A DNA stretch of 7,931 nucleotides from the NCBI GenBank assembly GCA_003647385.1, contig QMMT01000071.1, forward strand, positions 1 to 7,931. Reading direction: 5' to 3'. The position numbers and the translations under genes are program-made. This document shows, in pieces, positions 1 to 6,437 of the stretch. Positions within the stretch are counted from its first letter, which is position 1. The number at the start of each line of letters is the position of its first letter. The notes under the pieces are model-generated. The model saw only the letters and a program-made list of their open reading frames with translations. It was not told where the DNA came from and searched no databases. Source of the stretch: Deltaproteobacteria bacterium (lineage in GTDB: Bacteria; Desulfobacterota; Desulfobacteria; Desulfobacterales; Desulfobacteraceae).

Positions 1-349
1 AAAATAATCTGTGCAATGTCCGGAGCAAAAATCTTATAAAACTTATACATAAAAAAATCATCGGCGATGGAATCCACCCCGTTTAGGTAAAACTTTATCC
101 ACAATTGTTACATTTTTTACTCAATTTAGTACATTTTTTTCATAGATAAATTCCATGTAATATCCTGAGAATACTATAAAGTGGCGTTTTTATATCCCGG
201 CGATAAGGGCATGATTTATGCATGCAAACAGTGATAGTGAAAAACCAAAACTGTTGTCAAAAAAGAGAGGAAAGCCACGTGTCAAAATTACAGCGCATGT
301 TAGCTTCGGCTTTTTATTTTTAATATATTATCGTAAAAAGGAGGAGAAA
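1..349. other. Non-coding leader upstream of the beta-helix gene
   Basis: No gene is recognised here. An open frame runs in from position 218 in phase with the downstream gene, but its first 44 codons look unlike protein of that family, and a strong ribosome binding site with a signal peptide places the true start at 350. The stretch is very AT-rich, with two similar T-runs (TTACATTTTTTA near 109-120 and GTACATTTTTTT near 130-141), and may hold the promoter of the downstream pair. I could not identify a convincing -35/-10 pair or a known riboswitch. Confidence 0.6.
339..344 (+). promoter_or_regulatory. Strong ribosome binding site that sets the start at 350
   Basis: AGGAGG lies five bases before the ATG at 350. 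A typical signal peptide follows this ATG, so it is preferred over the in-frame upstream ATG at 218. Confidence 0.85.
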
Positions 350-1513
350 ATGAGACTCTCAATTCAAAGACAATTAGCGATGATAGTCTTTTTTTTATTG
401 GTTATAATGCCTTTGTGTGCATTTGGTACAGACGGGCAGATAAAGATCAACACCGCTCCCTTTGTTATAAACAAGTCCGGAAGCTATGTATTGACCAACA
501 ATTTGGTAGTTATGGACCCTGACGCTAACGCCATCAGCATAGAAGTCAACGACGTGACACTGGATCTCAATGGCCATACCATACAGGGGCCGAATATCGG
601 CAGTGGGAGCGGGTCAGGGATTCATGCGATGAACCGCTACAGCATTAAAGTCTGGAATGGTAGGGTCTGGGGATTCCAATCGCATGGAATTGAATTGTAT
701 AGCGATAGCGCTGATCCAAGCTACAAAGGTGCAGGACATATTGTCGAAGGTGTTCAGACCGCGAATAACGGCATGGTGGGTATTGCTATTGTTGGAGGCA
801 ACCTGTCTAATTGTACCGTGAACAATAATGGTAAAAATGGAATTTTGGCGGCCAACAGCACCCTGGTTAACTGTACCGCAAACAATAATCTCCACGACGG
901 AATTGTGGCCTATAACAGCACGTTGGCAAACTGCACCGCAGACAATAATAGTGACGGTGGCATTGATGCCTACGACAGTGCCTTGACAAATTGTAATGCT
1001 ACGGGAAACCCCTATGGGATTGGTCCTTTCGACTGCACCTTGGTTAACTGTACTGCCAACCGAAACAATCTGCGTGGAATTGGTTCTCTGCGCAGTACAC
1101 TGAAAAACTGTACTGCCAATTACAACCAACAAGATGGCATTTTTGATTACGGAGAAAGTATTTTAGCCAATTGTACGGCAAACCTTAATGGTGGTATCGG
1201 AATTTATGCTCAGTCAAATGCGACGCTGGTCAATTGCACTGCAAATGGAAATGGTGTTGGGATCAGAGTTACAGGTAGCAATGTAATTGAGTGCACGGCT
1301 AACGGTAACTCGGGAGACGGCATTCACGCTATCGTCAAATGCCGCATTGAAGGAAACACCATTCGGGGCAATGGATCCTATGGCCTTTATCTTGAAGATA
1401 CCGGCAATTACGCCATTCGAAATGTTACGGGAGATAATCCCTCGGGAAACTATGTCAATCCAGTTGGAAACTATGCGCCATCTGCTGGCGACAATGGCAA
1501 CTACAGTTTTTAG
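350..1513 (+). CDS. Exported right-handed parallel beta-helix repeat protein
   Basis: The gene encodes 387 residues. Residues 1-26 form a signal peptide (basic MRLSIQRQ, then a hydrophobic core ending near AFG), so the product is exported. Residues 30-95 carry the entry segment usual for this class, with a PFVINKSGSYVLTNNL stretch and VTLDLNGHTI. From residue 152 to about 350 there are about ten coils of 19-21 residues, most with the pattern L-x-N-C-T-A-N-x-N-x-x-x-G-I. Asparagines and cysteines should therefore stack in ladders along the helix. The C-terminus (GNY...NYSF) resembles the capping tail of related proteins. The family includes NosD-like and pectate-lyase-like folds, but I see no catalytic signature, so the activity is unknown; a surface or extracellular binding role is possible. 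The next gene starts 36 bases downstream on the same strand and may be co-transcribed. Confidence 0.88.
   Translation: MRLSIQRQLAMIVFFLLVIMPLCAFGTDGQIKINTAPFVINKSGSYVLTNNLVVMDPDANAISIEVNDVTLDLNGHTIQGPNIGSGSGSGIHAMNRYSIKVWNGRVWGFQSHGIELYSDSADPSYKGAGHIVEGVQTANNGMVGIAIVGGNLSNCTVNNNGKNGILAANSTLVNCTANNNLHDGIVAYNSTLANCTADNNSDGGIDAYDSALTNCNATGNPYGIGPFDCTLVNCTANRNNLRGIGSLRSTLKNCTANYNQQDGIFDYGESILANCTANLNGGIGIYAQSNATLVNCTANGNGVGIRVTGSNVIECTANGNSGDGIHAIVKCRIEGNTIRGNGSYGLYLEDTGNYAIRNVTGDNPSGNYVNPVGNYAPSAGDNGNYSF
803..1399 (+). repeat. About ten tandem coding repeats of roughly 60 bases (beta-helix coils)
   Basis: Each unit encodes one coil. The most conserved core is AACTGTACCGCAAACAATAA and close variants. 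Cysteines fall at residues 155, 175, 195, 215, 234, 254, 275, 296 and 315, giving spacings of 19-21 residues. The DNA units have diverged at third codon positions, which suggests old duplication kept by selection on the protein rather than a fresh expansion. Confidence 0.85.
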
Positions 1514-1536
1514 GCCAAAGCAAAGTTGTATGAAAA

Positions 1537-1542
1537 AGGGAG
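1537..1542 (+). promoter_or_regulatory. Ribosome binding site that sets the start at 1550
   Basis: AGGGAG lies seven bases before ATG 1550. The alternative in-frame TTG at 1526 has no such site, and it would put eight polar residues before the signal peptide. Confidence 0.75.
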
Positions 1543-1549
1543 TAAAATT

Positions 1550-2404
1550 ATGGGGAAAGTACTTATCTCGCAAATCCTTTTATTAATTGGCTCAATTTCT
1601 TTTTCCTATGCAGGGATATTTCTGTCGACAGATATTCCCGTAGATACTGAATATCATTCTTACGAAGACAGGGATGTGGCTTATTATGAACCGTCTTTCT
1701 TCCGTTTTTATCTGTCCGGTCAGGCTATGGGTATTTCAGAAGGTCTAAACATTGATGCGTTTGATTTTTATGGTAACGATATTCTTTTTTCGGTTGATAT
1801 ACCCCTCAACCTGGATGGCAAGTCCTACTCTGAAAGAGACATAATCTTATATAACGGCATTAATTTTAGCAAATTAATCAATGGTGCTGATGTGGGAATT
1901 CCTCAGGGCGCACGAATTGATGCGGCGACGGTACTTCCTGATGGGAAAATTATTTTCTCCCTGGATATCCCTGTGGTAATTGACAACCTAACTTTCAAAC
2001 CAACTGATCTCATCATATATGATGGGGTTTCAGTTGATTTGTATTTTAATGGAATCGTAAGCGGCTTGCCGGAATCTGCCAATCTTGATGGCGTGTGGGT
2101 GAATTCTGAAGGATCTATCCTGTTTTCTATAGATATTCCAGCAGTAATCAATGGATTGTCAGTGACGGATAAAGATTTCATTGAGTGGAATGGAAGTTCT
2201 TTTTTCTTACCATTTGCTGATATTTCTGTGAATTTACCACAAGGAGTTGATATAGATGCTTTAGCAGTAGCGGATTGGTGTCATGGAGATTATGATAATG
2301 ACAGCGATGTAGATGGTTCCGATTTAGCTGTATATATATCAGATTCCCAAGGGCTACTTTTAGAAACATTCGCCGTGAATTTTGGAAGAACTTATTGCCC
2401 ATAA
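1550..2404 (+). CDS. Exported four-repeat protein with C-terminal dockerin-like calcium loop
   Basis: The gene encodes 284 residues. Residues 1-21 form a signal peptide with likely cleavage after SYA. Residues 22-242 hold four repeats of about 55 residues, each opening with I-x-(L/F)-S-x-D-I-P and closing with a (I/L)P-x-(G/A/S)-x-x-(I/L)D(A/G) segment. The layout suggests a beta-rich repeat fold, possibly propeller-like. Residues 247-258 match an EF-hand or dockerin calcium loop (D247, D249, D251, V254, D255, D258), followed by the FGR-x-x-CP ending often seen on exported proteins of deltaproteobacteria. C244 and C283 could form a disulfide that closes this domain. Only one EF-hand is present, whereas cellulosomal dockerins have two, so a cellulosome role should not be assumed. 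Function is unknown. It follows the beta-helix gene on the same strand. Confidence 0.83.
   Translation: MGKVLISQILLLIGSISFSYAGIFLSTDIPVDTEYHSYEDRDVAYYEPSFFRFYLSGQAMGISEGLNIDAFDFYGNDILFSVDIPLNLDGKSYSERDIILYNGINFSKLINGADVGIPQGARIDAATVLPDGKIIFSLDIPVVIDNLTFKPTDLIIYDGVSVDLYFNGIVSGLPESANLDGVWVNSEGSILFSIDIPAVINGLSVTDKDFIEWNGSSFFLPFADISVNLPQGVDIDALAVADWCHGDYDNDSDVDGSDLAVYISDSQGLLLETFAVNFGRTYCP
1613..2275 (+). repeat. Four tandem coding repeats of about 165 bases
   Basis: Units start near residues 22, 78, 133 and 189 of the encoded protein, each at the DIP-containing strand (STDIP, SVDIP, SLDIP, SIDIP). The first unit is the most diverged, and the DNA is less alike than the protein. Confidence 0.75.
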
Positions 2405-2410
2405 GGGCAA
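2395..2410 (+). terminator. Weak hairpin across the stop codon of the dockerin-like gene
   Basis: TTGCCC and GGGCAA form a perfect six-base stem around an ATAA loop that includes the stop codon. There is no T-run after it, so it is at best a weak terminator or an RNA-stabilising hairpin. Confidence 0.3.
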
Positions 2411-2710
2411 CAATTATCACCATACATACTTTTCAAACATGTATCCGTTACATTTATTCCATAGGAAAAAAATATCTTAAATTACCGTAAATATGTCTAA
2501 ATTAGACTTTCAGACTAAAATGAAAGGAGTATTTTTTGTATATATTATACCAGATAATGGTCGATTCACACTTGTTATAAAGTAGAAACATTTATGCGAG
2601 AGCAATATTAATCAACTTAATATAGTTGATTTTGGTATAATTGGAAAGTTTCTTATATCGAATGCAAAATTACAATTACGAGCAGAATTATAGATAGGGT
2701 GTGGCTCTGG

Positions 2711-2925
2711 TTTTACCGAGGAGGTCGGGGTGTGGGTTGCAGGGAATCGTTGATTGGGCTTCTGTACAGATTCTTAATGTAGTGGAGCGTTAAGGCTGAC
2801 AAAGTGTCTGAGCGCAGCGAGTTTTTGCCGGTTAGTGCAACGGAATTTACGTGTGACCTTCAGGTTAGAGGCTGTAAGAAGCTCAATCGGATTCATCGCA
2901 ACCCATACCCCGGCCGGGTTAAAGC
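2711..2925. repeat. Long imperfect inverted repeat: candidate structured RNA or MITE-like element
   Basis: The two ends can pair over most of their length. 2723-2740 pairs with 2898-2915 (18 pairs, two of them G.U if transcribed on the plus strand). 2744-2748 pairs with 2890-2894, 2752-2763 with 2877-2888 (12 pairs, one G.U), and 2765-2769 with 2872-2876. Outermost, CC and TTT near 2711-2717 can pair with GG and AAA near 2917-2923. The roughly 100-base interior contains GAGCGCAGCGAG. Retention of pairing through G.U exchanges favours a plus-strand RNA, while the terminal inverted repeats also fit a miniature mobile element. A 42-codon GTG-started frame (2804-2932, beginning VSERSEF) runs through it but has no ribosome binding site and is probably incidental. 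I cannot name a family. Confidence 0.55.
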
Positions 2926-2939
2926 TAAATAAATAGCTT
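2922..2939 (-). terminator. Possible weak terminator after the HD gene
   Basis: AAGCTA and TAGCTT form a six-base stem with a six-base loop, 41 bases past the stop codon of the minus-strand HD gene. No strong T-run follows on the minus strand, so this is tentative. Confidence 0.25.
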
Positions 2940-2979
2940 AAAATCTATATTTTTCAACTCTGGTAACTTAAGAATAATT

Positions 2980-3558
2980 TTATAAATTTCCTTTTAAACC
3001 GATCGCTTCAGCTACGGGCCGCATGCCTAAGATGACTTCGGTAATAAGTTCGGAAAGTTCCATATCAAGGAACATGGCACCCTGCTTAATAACCTCTCTA
3101 TCAACCCCTGCGGCAAATCTTTTATCTTTAAATTTCTTTTTGACAGATTTTGCCTTGATATCCAGAATACTTTTTGACGGCCTGACCAAAGCAGAACTTG
3201 CTACAAGACCTGTGAGTTCATCAATAGCATAGAGTGTTTTTTCAAGATTAGTTTCAGGTTTCACATCCGTACAGATCCCAAATCCGTGACTTATGACTGC
3301 CCGGATATAGTCTTCCGGCCAATTATGTTCTTTGAACAATTCAACACATTTATGGCAGTGCGCTTCGGGAAACAGTTCATAATCAAGATCATGCACTAAT
3401 CCTATAATGCGCCATTTTTCTTCGTCTTCGTTAAAGCGGTGGGCAAAATGCCCCATCACCGATTCAACAGCAAGGGCATGACGGATCAGACCATCCTTTT
3501 TATTATATTTTTTTAATAACTTGAATGCATCCTCTCGGGTCGGGATGTAGGGTTCCAT
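2980..3558 (-). CDS. HD-superfamily metal-dependent hydrolase (COG2316-like)
   Basis: The gene encodes 192 residues. HD-domain metal ligands are visible in order: H27 in RHALAV, H56-D57 in GLVHDLDYE, H91 in ISHGF, and D113 in AIDELTGL. After these comes a characteristic stretch, LVRPSKSI...VKKKFKDKRFAAGVDRE. This pattern and the length fit the small predicted HD hydrolases grouped as COG2316. HD proteins generally cleave phosphate esters such as nucleotides, but the substrate here is unknown. The ATG at 3558 is preferred over an in-frame TTG at 3594 because AAAGGA sits six bases before it and family members begin close to the REDAFKLLKKY helix. The product has no signal peptide, so it is cytoplasmic. 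The gene diverges from panC with a 144-base gap and is not obviously in an operon. Confidence 0.85.
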   Translation of the reverse strand: MEPYIPTREDAFKLLKKYNKKDGLIRHALAVESVMGHFAHRFNEDEEKWRIIGLVHDLDYELFPEAHCHKCVELFKEHNWPEDYIRAVISHGFGICTDVKPETNLEKTLYAIDELTGLVASSALVRPSKSILDIKAKSVKKKFKDKRFAAGVDREVIKQGAMFLDMELSELITEVILGMRPVAEAIGLKGNL

Positions 3559-3564
3559 GGTAAA

Positions 3565-3570
3565 TCCTTT
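3565..3570 (-). promoter_or_regulatory. Ribosome binding site of the HD hydrolase gene
   Basis: AAAGGA on the minus strand lies six bases before ATG 3558 and decides against the upstream TTG. Confidence 0.7.
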
Positions 3571-3592
3571 AATTTTATTGCAATTTTTAACC

Positions 3593-3621
3593 AATATAGT
3601 AAGATCCTCAATATCTTTTAA
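3593..3621 (-). promoter_or_regulatory. Possible sigma70 promoter for the HD hydrolase gene
   Basis: On the minus strand, TTAAAA (3621-3616) and TATATT (3598-3593) are separated by 17 bases, placing transcription start some 25-30 bases before the ATG. The region is AT-rich, so a chance match is possible. Confidence 0.3.
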
Positions 3622-3646
3622 AACGATTTAAGTCAACGATTATGAT
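3618..3646 (+). promoter_or_regulatory. Possible sigma70 promoter for panC
   Basis: TTAAAA (3618-3623) and TATGAT (3641-3646) are 17 bases apart, about 57 bases before the panC start. Its -35 box shares the TTTTAAAA palindrome (3616-3623) with the minus-strand promoter candidate. Confidence 0.3.
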
Positions 3647-3702
3647 CTTAAAAAAACAGTCCATATTAACCCTTAACTATAAAAAACGATCTGGAAAAAA
3701 TA

Positions 3703-4554
3703 ATGGATATATTAAAAACAAAATCCCAAATGCGGGAATGGTCAAAAAACAAAAAAACAGAATCAAAAACGATCTGCTTTGTCCCGACCATGGGATATTT
3801 ACACCAGGGACATGTTTCCCTTTTGGAAAAAGGAAAGCCCTTGTGTGATGAACTTGTAATCAGCATCTTTGTAAATCCCACCCAATTTGGGCCTAATGAG
3901 GATTTAGACGACTACCCTTCAAATATTGAAAAAGATCTGGATCTTGCCCAAAAAGCCGGTGTGACTGCTGTCTTTTTACCGGACAAAAAAAATATCTATC
4001 CTGAAAATTTTCAGACAGAGGTTAAGCTCCAATATCTCCCGGGCTTTTTATGCGGAAAATCCAGACCCATACATTTTGCAGGTGTTGCAACCATTGTTAC
4101 CAAATTATTTAATATTGTCATGCCGGATATCGCCGTCTTTGGACAAAAAGATTATCAGCAGCTTCAAATTATTAGACAACTTGTGAAGGACTTGGATTTC
4201 AATATCAAGATTTTAGAAGGAAATATCATCAGGGAGAAAAACGGTCTTGCAATGAGTTCCAGAAACGCCTATCTTTCCAAAATTCAAAGAAAATCCGCCC
4301 TGTGTCTATCAAAATCATTGGATCTGGCTAGAAAATTGATCGCCGGGGGAGAAAAAAATCCTGTGACCATCAAAAAAAAGATTGAAACATTTATTGAAGC
4401 TTTTCCAGAAACAATTATAGAGTATGTTTCTCTTTGCAATCCCGAAAATCTTGAGGATATTGATCGAATTGAGGATAAGATCTTAGTGGCCTTAGCCGTG
4501 AAAATAGGAAGAACAAGATTGATTGACAATGCCCTTATTAATCCAGCACAATAA
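3703..4554 (+). CDS. panC: Pantoate--beta-alanine ligase (pantothenate synthetase)
   Basis: This cytoplasmic enzyme joins pantoate and beta-alanine using ATP, through a pantoyl-adenylate, to make pantothenate, the precursor of coenzyme A. The 283-residue length is normal for the family. All hallmark segments are present: the nucleotide-binding PTMGYLHQGH (28-37, with H34 and H37), FVNPTQFGPNEDLDDYP (56-72, with Q61), GKSRPIHFAGV (118-128), FGQKDYQQ (146-153) and the MSSRN loop (184-188). The gene looks intact. The ribosome binding site is weak (TGGAAA at 3692-3697). panB and panD are not in the window, so panC stands alone here. Its last 17 bases overlap the end of the convergent gene on the minus strand, with no terminator visible between them. 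Confidence 0.97.
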   Translation: MDILKTKSQMREWSKNKKTESKTICFVPTMGYLHQGHVSLLEKGKPLCDELVISIFVNPTQFGPNEDLDDYPSNIEKDLDLAQKAGVTAVFLPDKKNIYPENFQTEVKLQYLPGFLCGKSRPIHFAGVATIVTKLFNIVMPDIAVFGQKDYQQLQIIRQLVKDLDFNIKILEGNIIREKNGLAMSSRNAYLSKIQRKSALCLSKSLDLARKLIAGGEKNPVTIKKKIETFIEAFPETIIEYVSLCNPENLEDIDRIEDKILVALAVKIGRTRLIDNALINPAQ

Positions 4555-5401
4555 TAACCCTGCATTCTTTTAAAAACGTATGTCGCTCTGTTGCTTTTTC
4601 CAACAGGCGATAATCCGAAGTATTTATAACAATGGCGGTAGTGGGTTTTCCTTCTTTTCGAAGTCCCTTTAAAACCAGCGGCCGATTTCCAATTCTCTTA
4701 TCCTTTAATGCCTGATCCATACTGCAAAAATACTTGCAGACACCATTTTGAACCGCAAATTCTCTACTGATAAAAACGGAAGAATATATTTCATAGCCCT
4801 GTTCACTCACAATTAAAGGATTTAGTACGGGTTCAAAGCCAAGCTCTCTTGCATCAATTATCAAGCCTGTATAAAGATTTTCTCCGATGGGTTTACTATT
4901 CTTTTTTCTTATTTCTGGACTAATTTTAGGTATCTGACGAATTTCTTCCGGCAATACCAATTGTAAAAAACCGCCAAACATACTGGTTTCAATCCATATT
5001 TCCACAGAAAGAGCAGACGTATAATACTGTTTTGAAATAATAGAATCCCTTGCTGTTTTCTCCATACCCGCTAAAATGACATCATTTTTAGATGCATACT
5101 CTCCCACACTCAGGGTATTAAAAATTTTTATCTGCTTTAAAATTTCTATGATCCGCCGATTGGCATCCGCTCTTGCAGATCCGAGAACAAATTGATGAGA
5201 CGATTCCCTGTTACCTTCAGGAGATGCTTTACCAATGCCAATAATATTTCCTGTGCTCCAGTTTATCGTCCCATTCTCAAATTGAGTCACGCAGTGATAG
5301 CTTTTGGGTTGTTCCTGACTTGCCAGACAAAAAGAATTCACAAACAAAAAGACTACAGCAATTACACTACTATATATCAGGCCTTTTCTATTTTGTTTCA
5401 T
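4538..5401 (-). CDS. Exported conserved protein of unknown function downstream of mobB
   Basis: The gene encodes 287 residues. Residues 1-27 form a signal peptide (MKQNRK, hydrophobic core, likely cleavage after CLA). No lipobox is seen, since the residue before C25 is F. Residues about 52-100 (GIGKASPEG...SARADANRRIIEIL) recall the start of LPP20/FlgT-type domains, where GxG and an A-x-x-x-A-x-x-x-R helix are typical. Residues 177-287 (LYTGLIIDARELGFEPVLNP...VFISREFAV...FLKECRVIIVLD) look like a second conserved domain that I recall only from hypothetical periplasmic proteins. Function is not known. The gene begins 18 bases after the mobB stop, which suggests a two-gene transcript, although an envelope protein has no obvious part in cofactor synthesis. 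ATG 5401 is chosen over TTG 5419 because the signal peptide starts there. Confidence 0.75.
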   Translation of the reverse strand: MKQNRKGLIYSSVIAVVFLFVNSFCLASQEQPKSYHCVTQFENGTINWSTGNIIGIGKASPEGNRESSHQFVLGSARADANRRIIEILKQIKIFNTLSVGEYASKNDVILAGMEKTARDSIISKQYYTSALSVEIWIETSMFGGFLQLVLPEEIRQIPKISPEIRKKNSKPIGENLYTGLIIDARELGFEPVLNPLIVSEQGYEIYSSVFISREFAVQNGVCKYFCSMDQALKDKRIGNRPLVLKGLRKEGKPTTAIVINTSDYRLLEKATERHTFLKECRVIIVLD

Positions 5402-5419
5402 ATTCTTTTTGTCACACAA

Positions 5420-5914
5420 TCAGCGTTTAAGAAAATTTAATTCAATAAAGTCGGCTATCTGATGGATATCTTCAAGCCCAAACAAGGGTACATCCGGTTT
5501 ATAGTTCGAATTTGTAACAAAAGCGATTAAGTTTTCGTCATCCAGACAAAGTGGTTTTTTATGCACGCTTTCTTTCCTGAAAACTTCTATTTTGGGAAGC
5601 TTTTGTTTTTTGAATCCTTCGGCTAAAACAATGTCCATATCAAAAAGATAAGACCTCATCTTTTTGATATAATCCTGCTTATCATCTTTAACAATGGCAA
5701 CTTTATTTTCTGAAATAACAAGAGTGGCATTGGCTCCGGCTTTCCTGTGACGCCAGCTGTCTTTACCTTTTTTGTCCATTTCAAAGCCGTCATGGGCATG
5801 CTTTACAGATCCTATTTTATATCCCCTTTCTGTTAGATGGGGGATCAATTTTTCAAGAAGTGTTGTCTTTCCGGAGTTGGATTTTCCTACGATGGTAATT
5901 ATCTTTGTTTTCAT
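5420..5914 (-). CDS. mobB: Molybdopterin-guanine dinucleotide biosynthesis protein B, MobB GTPase
   Basis: The gene encodes 164 residues, a normal size for MobB. MobB is a cytoplasmic P-loop GTP-binding protein that assists MobA in attaching GMP to molybdopterin in bis-MGD synthesis; it is accessory rather than strictly essential in known cases. The Walker A motif is GKSNSGKTT (10-18). The MobB-typical stretch VKHAHDGFEMDKKGKDSWRH with RKAGA covers 37-61, and ILAEGFK-like VLAEGFKKQKLPKIEVFR covers 96-113. ATG 5914 starts directly at the conserved beta strand (MKTKIITIVG). An in-frame GTG at 5929 would add five residues and cannot be excluded, since neither start has a strong ribosome binding site. 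The gene leads the pair with the exported unknown protein and diverges from the MoaD-like gene. Confidence 0.93.
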   Translation of the reverse strand: MKTKIITIVGKSNSGKTTLLEKLIPHLTERGYKIGSVKHAHDGFEMDKKGKDSWRHRKAGANATLVISENKVAIVKDDKQDYIKKMRSYLFDMDIVLAEGFKKQKLPKIEVFRKESVHKKPLCLDDENLIAFVTNSNYKPDVPLFGLEDIHQIADFIELNFLKR

Positions 5915-6120
5915 ATGTGTTATCTTCACAGCCTTTTATTAATTTTCTTTAAAAATAGTGTTCGAAACATAGAAAGTCAAGCTCGGAAAAACTCAGACAG
6001 GAAAAGCCTAAGAAAGGAATAGTTAAGTGTCGAATAATGAAAAAATTTTACATCGATATTGTTAATCTCTGAAGAATTCTATATGGTTTAAAAATAGTTA
6101 ACCACTCAAAGGATAGAAAT

Positions 6121-6408
6121 ATGCCAACGATTACATTCAATGCATTTTCATTTTTACAGAAAAAACTAAAAAAAAAGAATATCGAATACGCCAATGCAAT
6201 AATGGAAATAGCAGATGGTATGAGTGCAAATGATCTTCTTTCTCAAATTGGGCTGAGTAAAATTGACGTTGAAGTGGTCTTTATCAATGGTAAGGTTGCC
6301 CCTTTTGACACTCTAATCAAAGAAGGGGACCGCGTCGCCTTTGTACCCCATGGGACACCGGGCCCATACAGGGTCTTTTTAGGGTTTAAAAATAAAAACA
6401 ATATATGA
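6121..6408 (+). CDS. MoaD/ThiS-family small beta-grasp protein with extended C-terminus
   Basis: The gene encodes 95 residues. The second half, VVFINGKVAPFDTLIKEGDRVAFVP (52-76), is the typical MoaD/ThiS beta-grasp segment (V-x-x-N-G...D..L.EGD.V...P). Canonical members end in a Gly-Gly that is adenylated and thiocarboxylated to carry sulfur. Here the chain instead runs on as HGTPGPYRVFLGFKNKNNI with no terminal GG. Related deltaproteobacterial proteins with a GTPGPYR tail are, as I recall, found near molybdenum or tungsten oxidoreductases. Sulfur transfer for cofactor synthesis is therefore plausible but unproven; a non-carrier role or C-terminal processing are alternatives. AAAGGA (6108-6113) is seven bases before the ATG. 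The gene diverges from mobB across a 206-base gap where I see no clear promoter. Confidence 0.85.
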   Translation: MPTITFNAFSFLQKKLKKKNIEYANAIMEIADGMSANDLLSQIGLSKIDVEVVFINGKVAPFDTLIKEGDRVAFVPHGTPGPYRVFLGFKNKNNI

Positions 6409-6437
6409 AAACTTTCAATTAATCTCAAAATATCGCT

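Larger units (their letters stand above)
2405..2979. other. 575-base non-coding region
   Basis: No gene is supported. The left part (2405-2700) is very AT-rich and holds small hairpins: GTCTAA/TTAGAC at 2495-2507 and AATCAAC/GTTGATT at 2610-2631. An AAAGGAG at 2522-2528 is followed only by a TTG-started frame of 14 codons. The right part (2711-2925) is clearly richer in G and C and is a long inverted repeat, listed separately. This break in composition suggests that the right part is an inserted or functionally distinct element. Confidence 0.6.

Noticed and set aside
64..100. GGCGATGGAATCCACC, resembling the opening of a fluoride riboswitch
   Set aside because: The closing stem has a C-A mismatch, the rest of the motif and its pseudoknot partner are not evident, and no fluoride exporter gene follows.
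614..1132. 172-codon open frame on the minus strand across the beta-helix gene
   Set aside because: It lies opposite a repeat gene with clear protein structure. Its own repeats merely mirror the coding repeats, and it has no ribosome binding site or recognisable domain.
803..1399. Regular 60-base repeats that could suggest a CRISPR array
   Set aside because: There are no unique spacers between identical repeats. The units are diverged, in frame, and encode beta-helix coils.
2522..2581. Tiny frame after AAAGGAG near 2522
   Set aside because: It starts with TTG and gives only about 14 residues with no recognisable features, in a very AT-rich stretch.
2695..2925. Group II intron fragment, because GTGTG occurs at 2699-2703
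   Set aside because: No domain V hairpin or intron 3' end was recognised, and there is no reverse transcriptase gene nearby.
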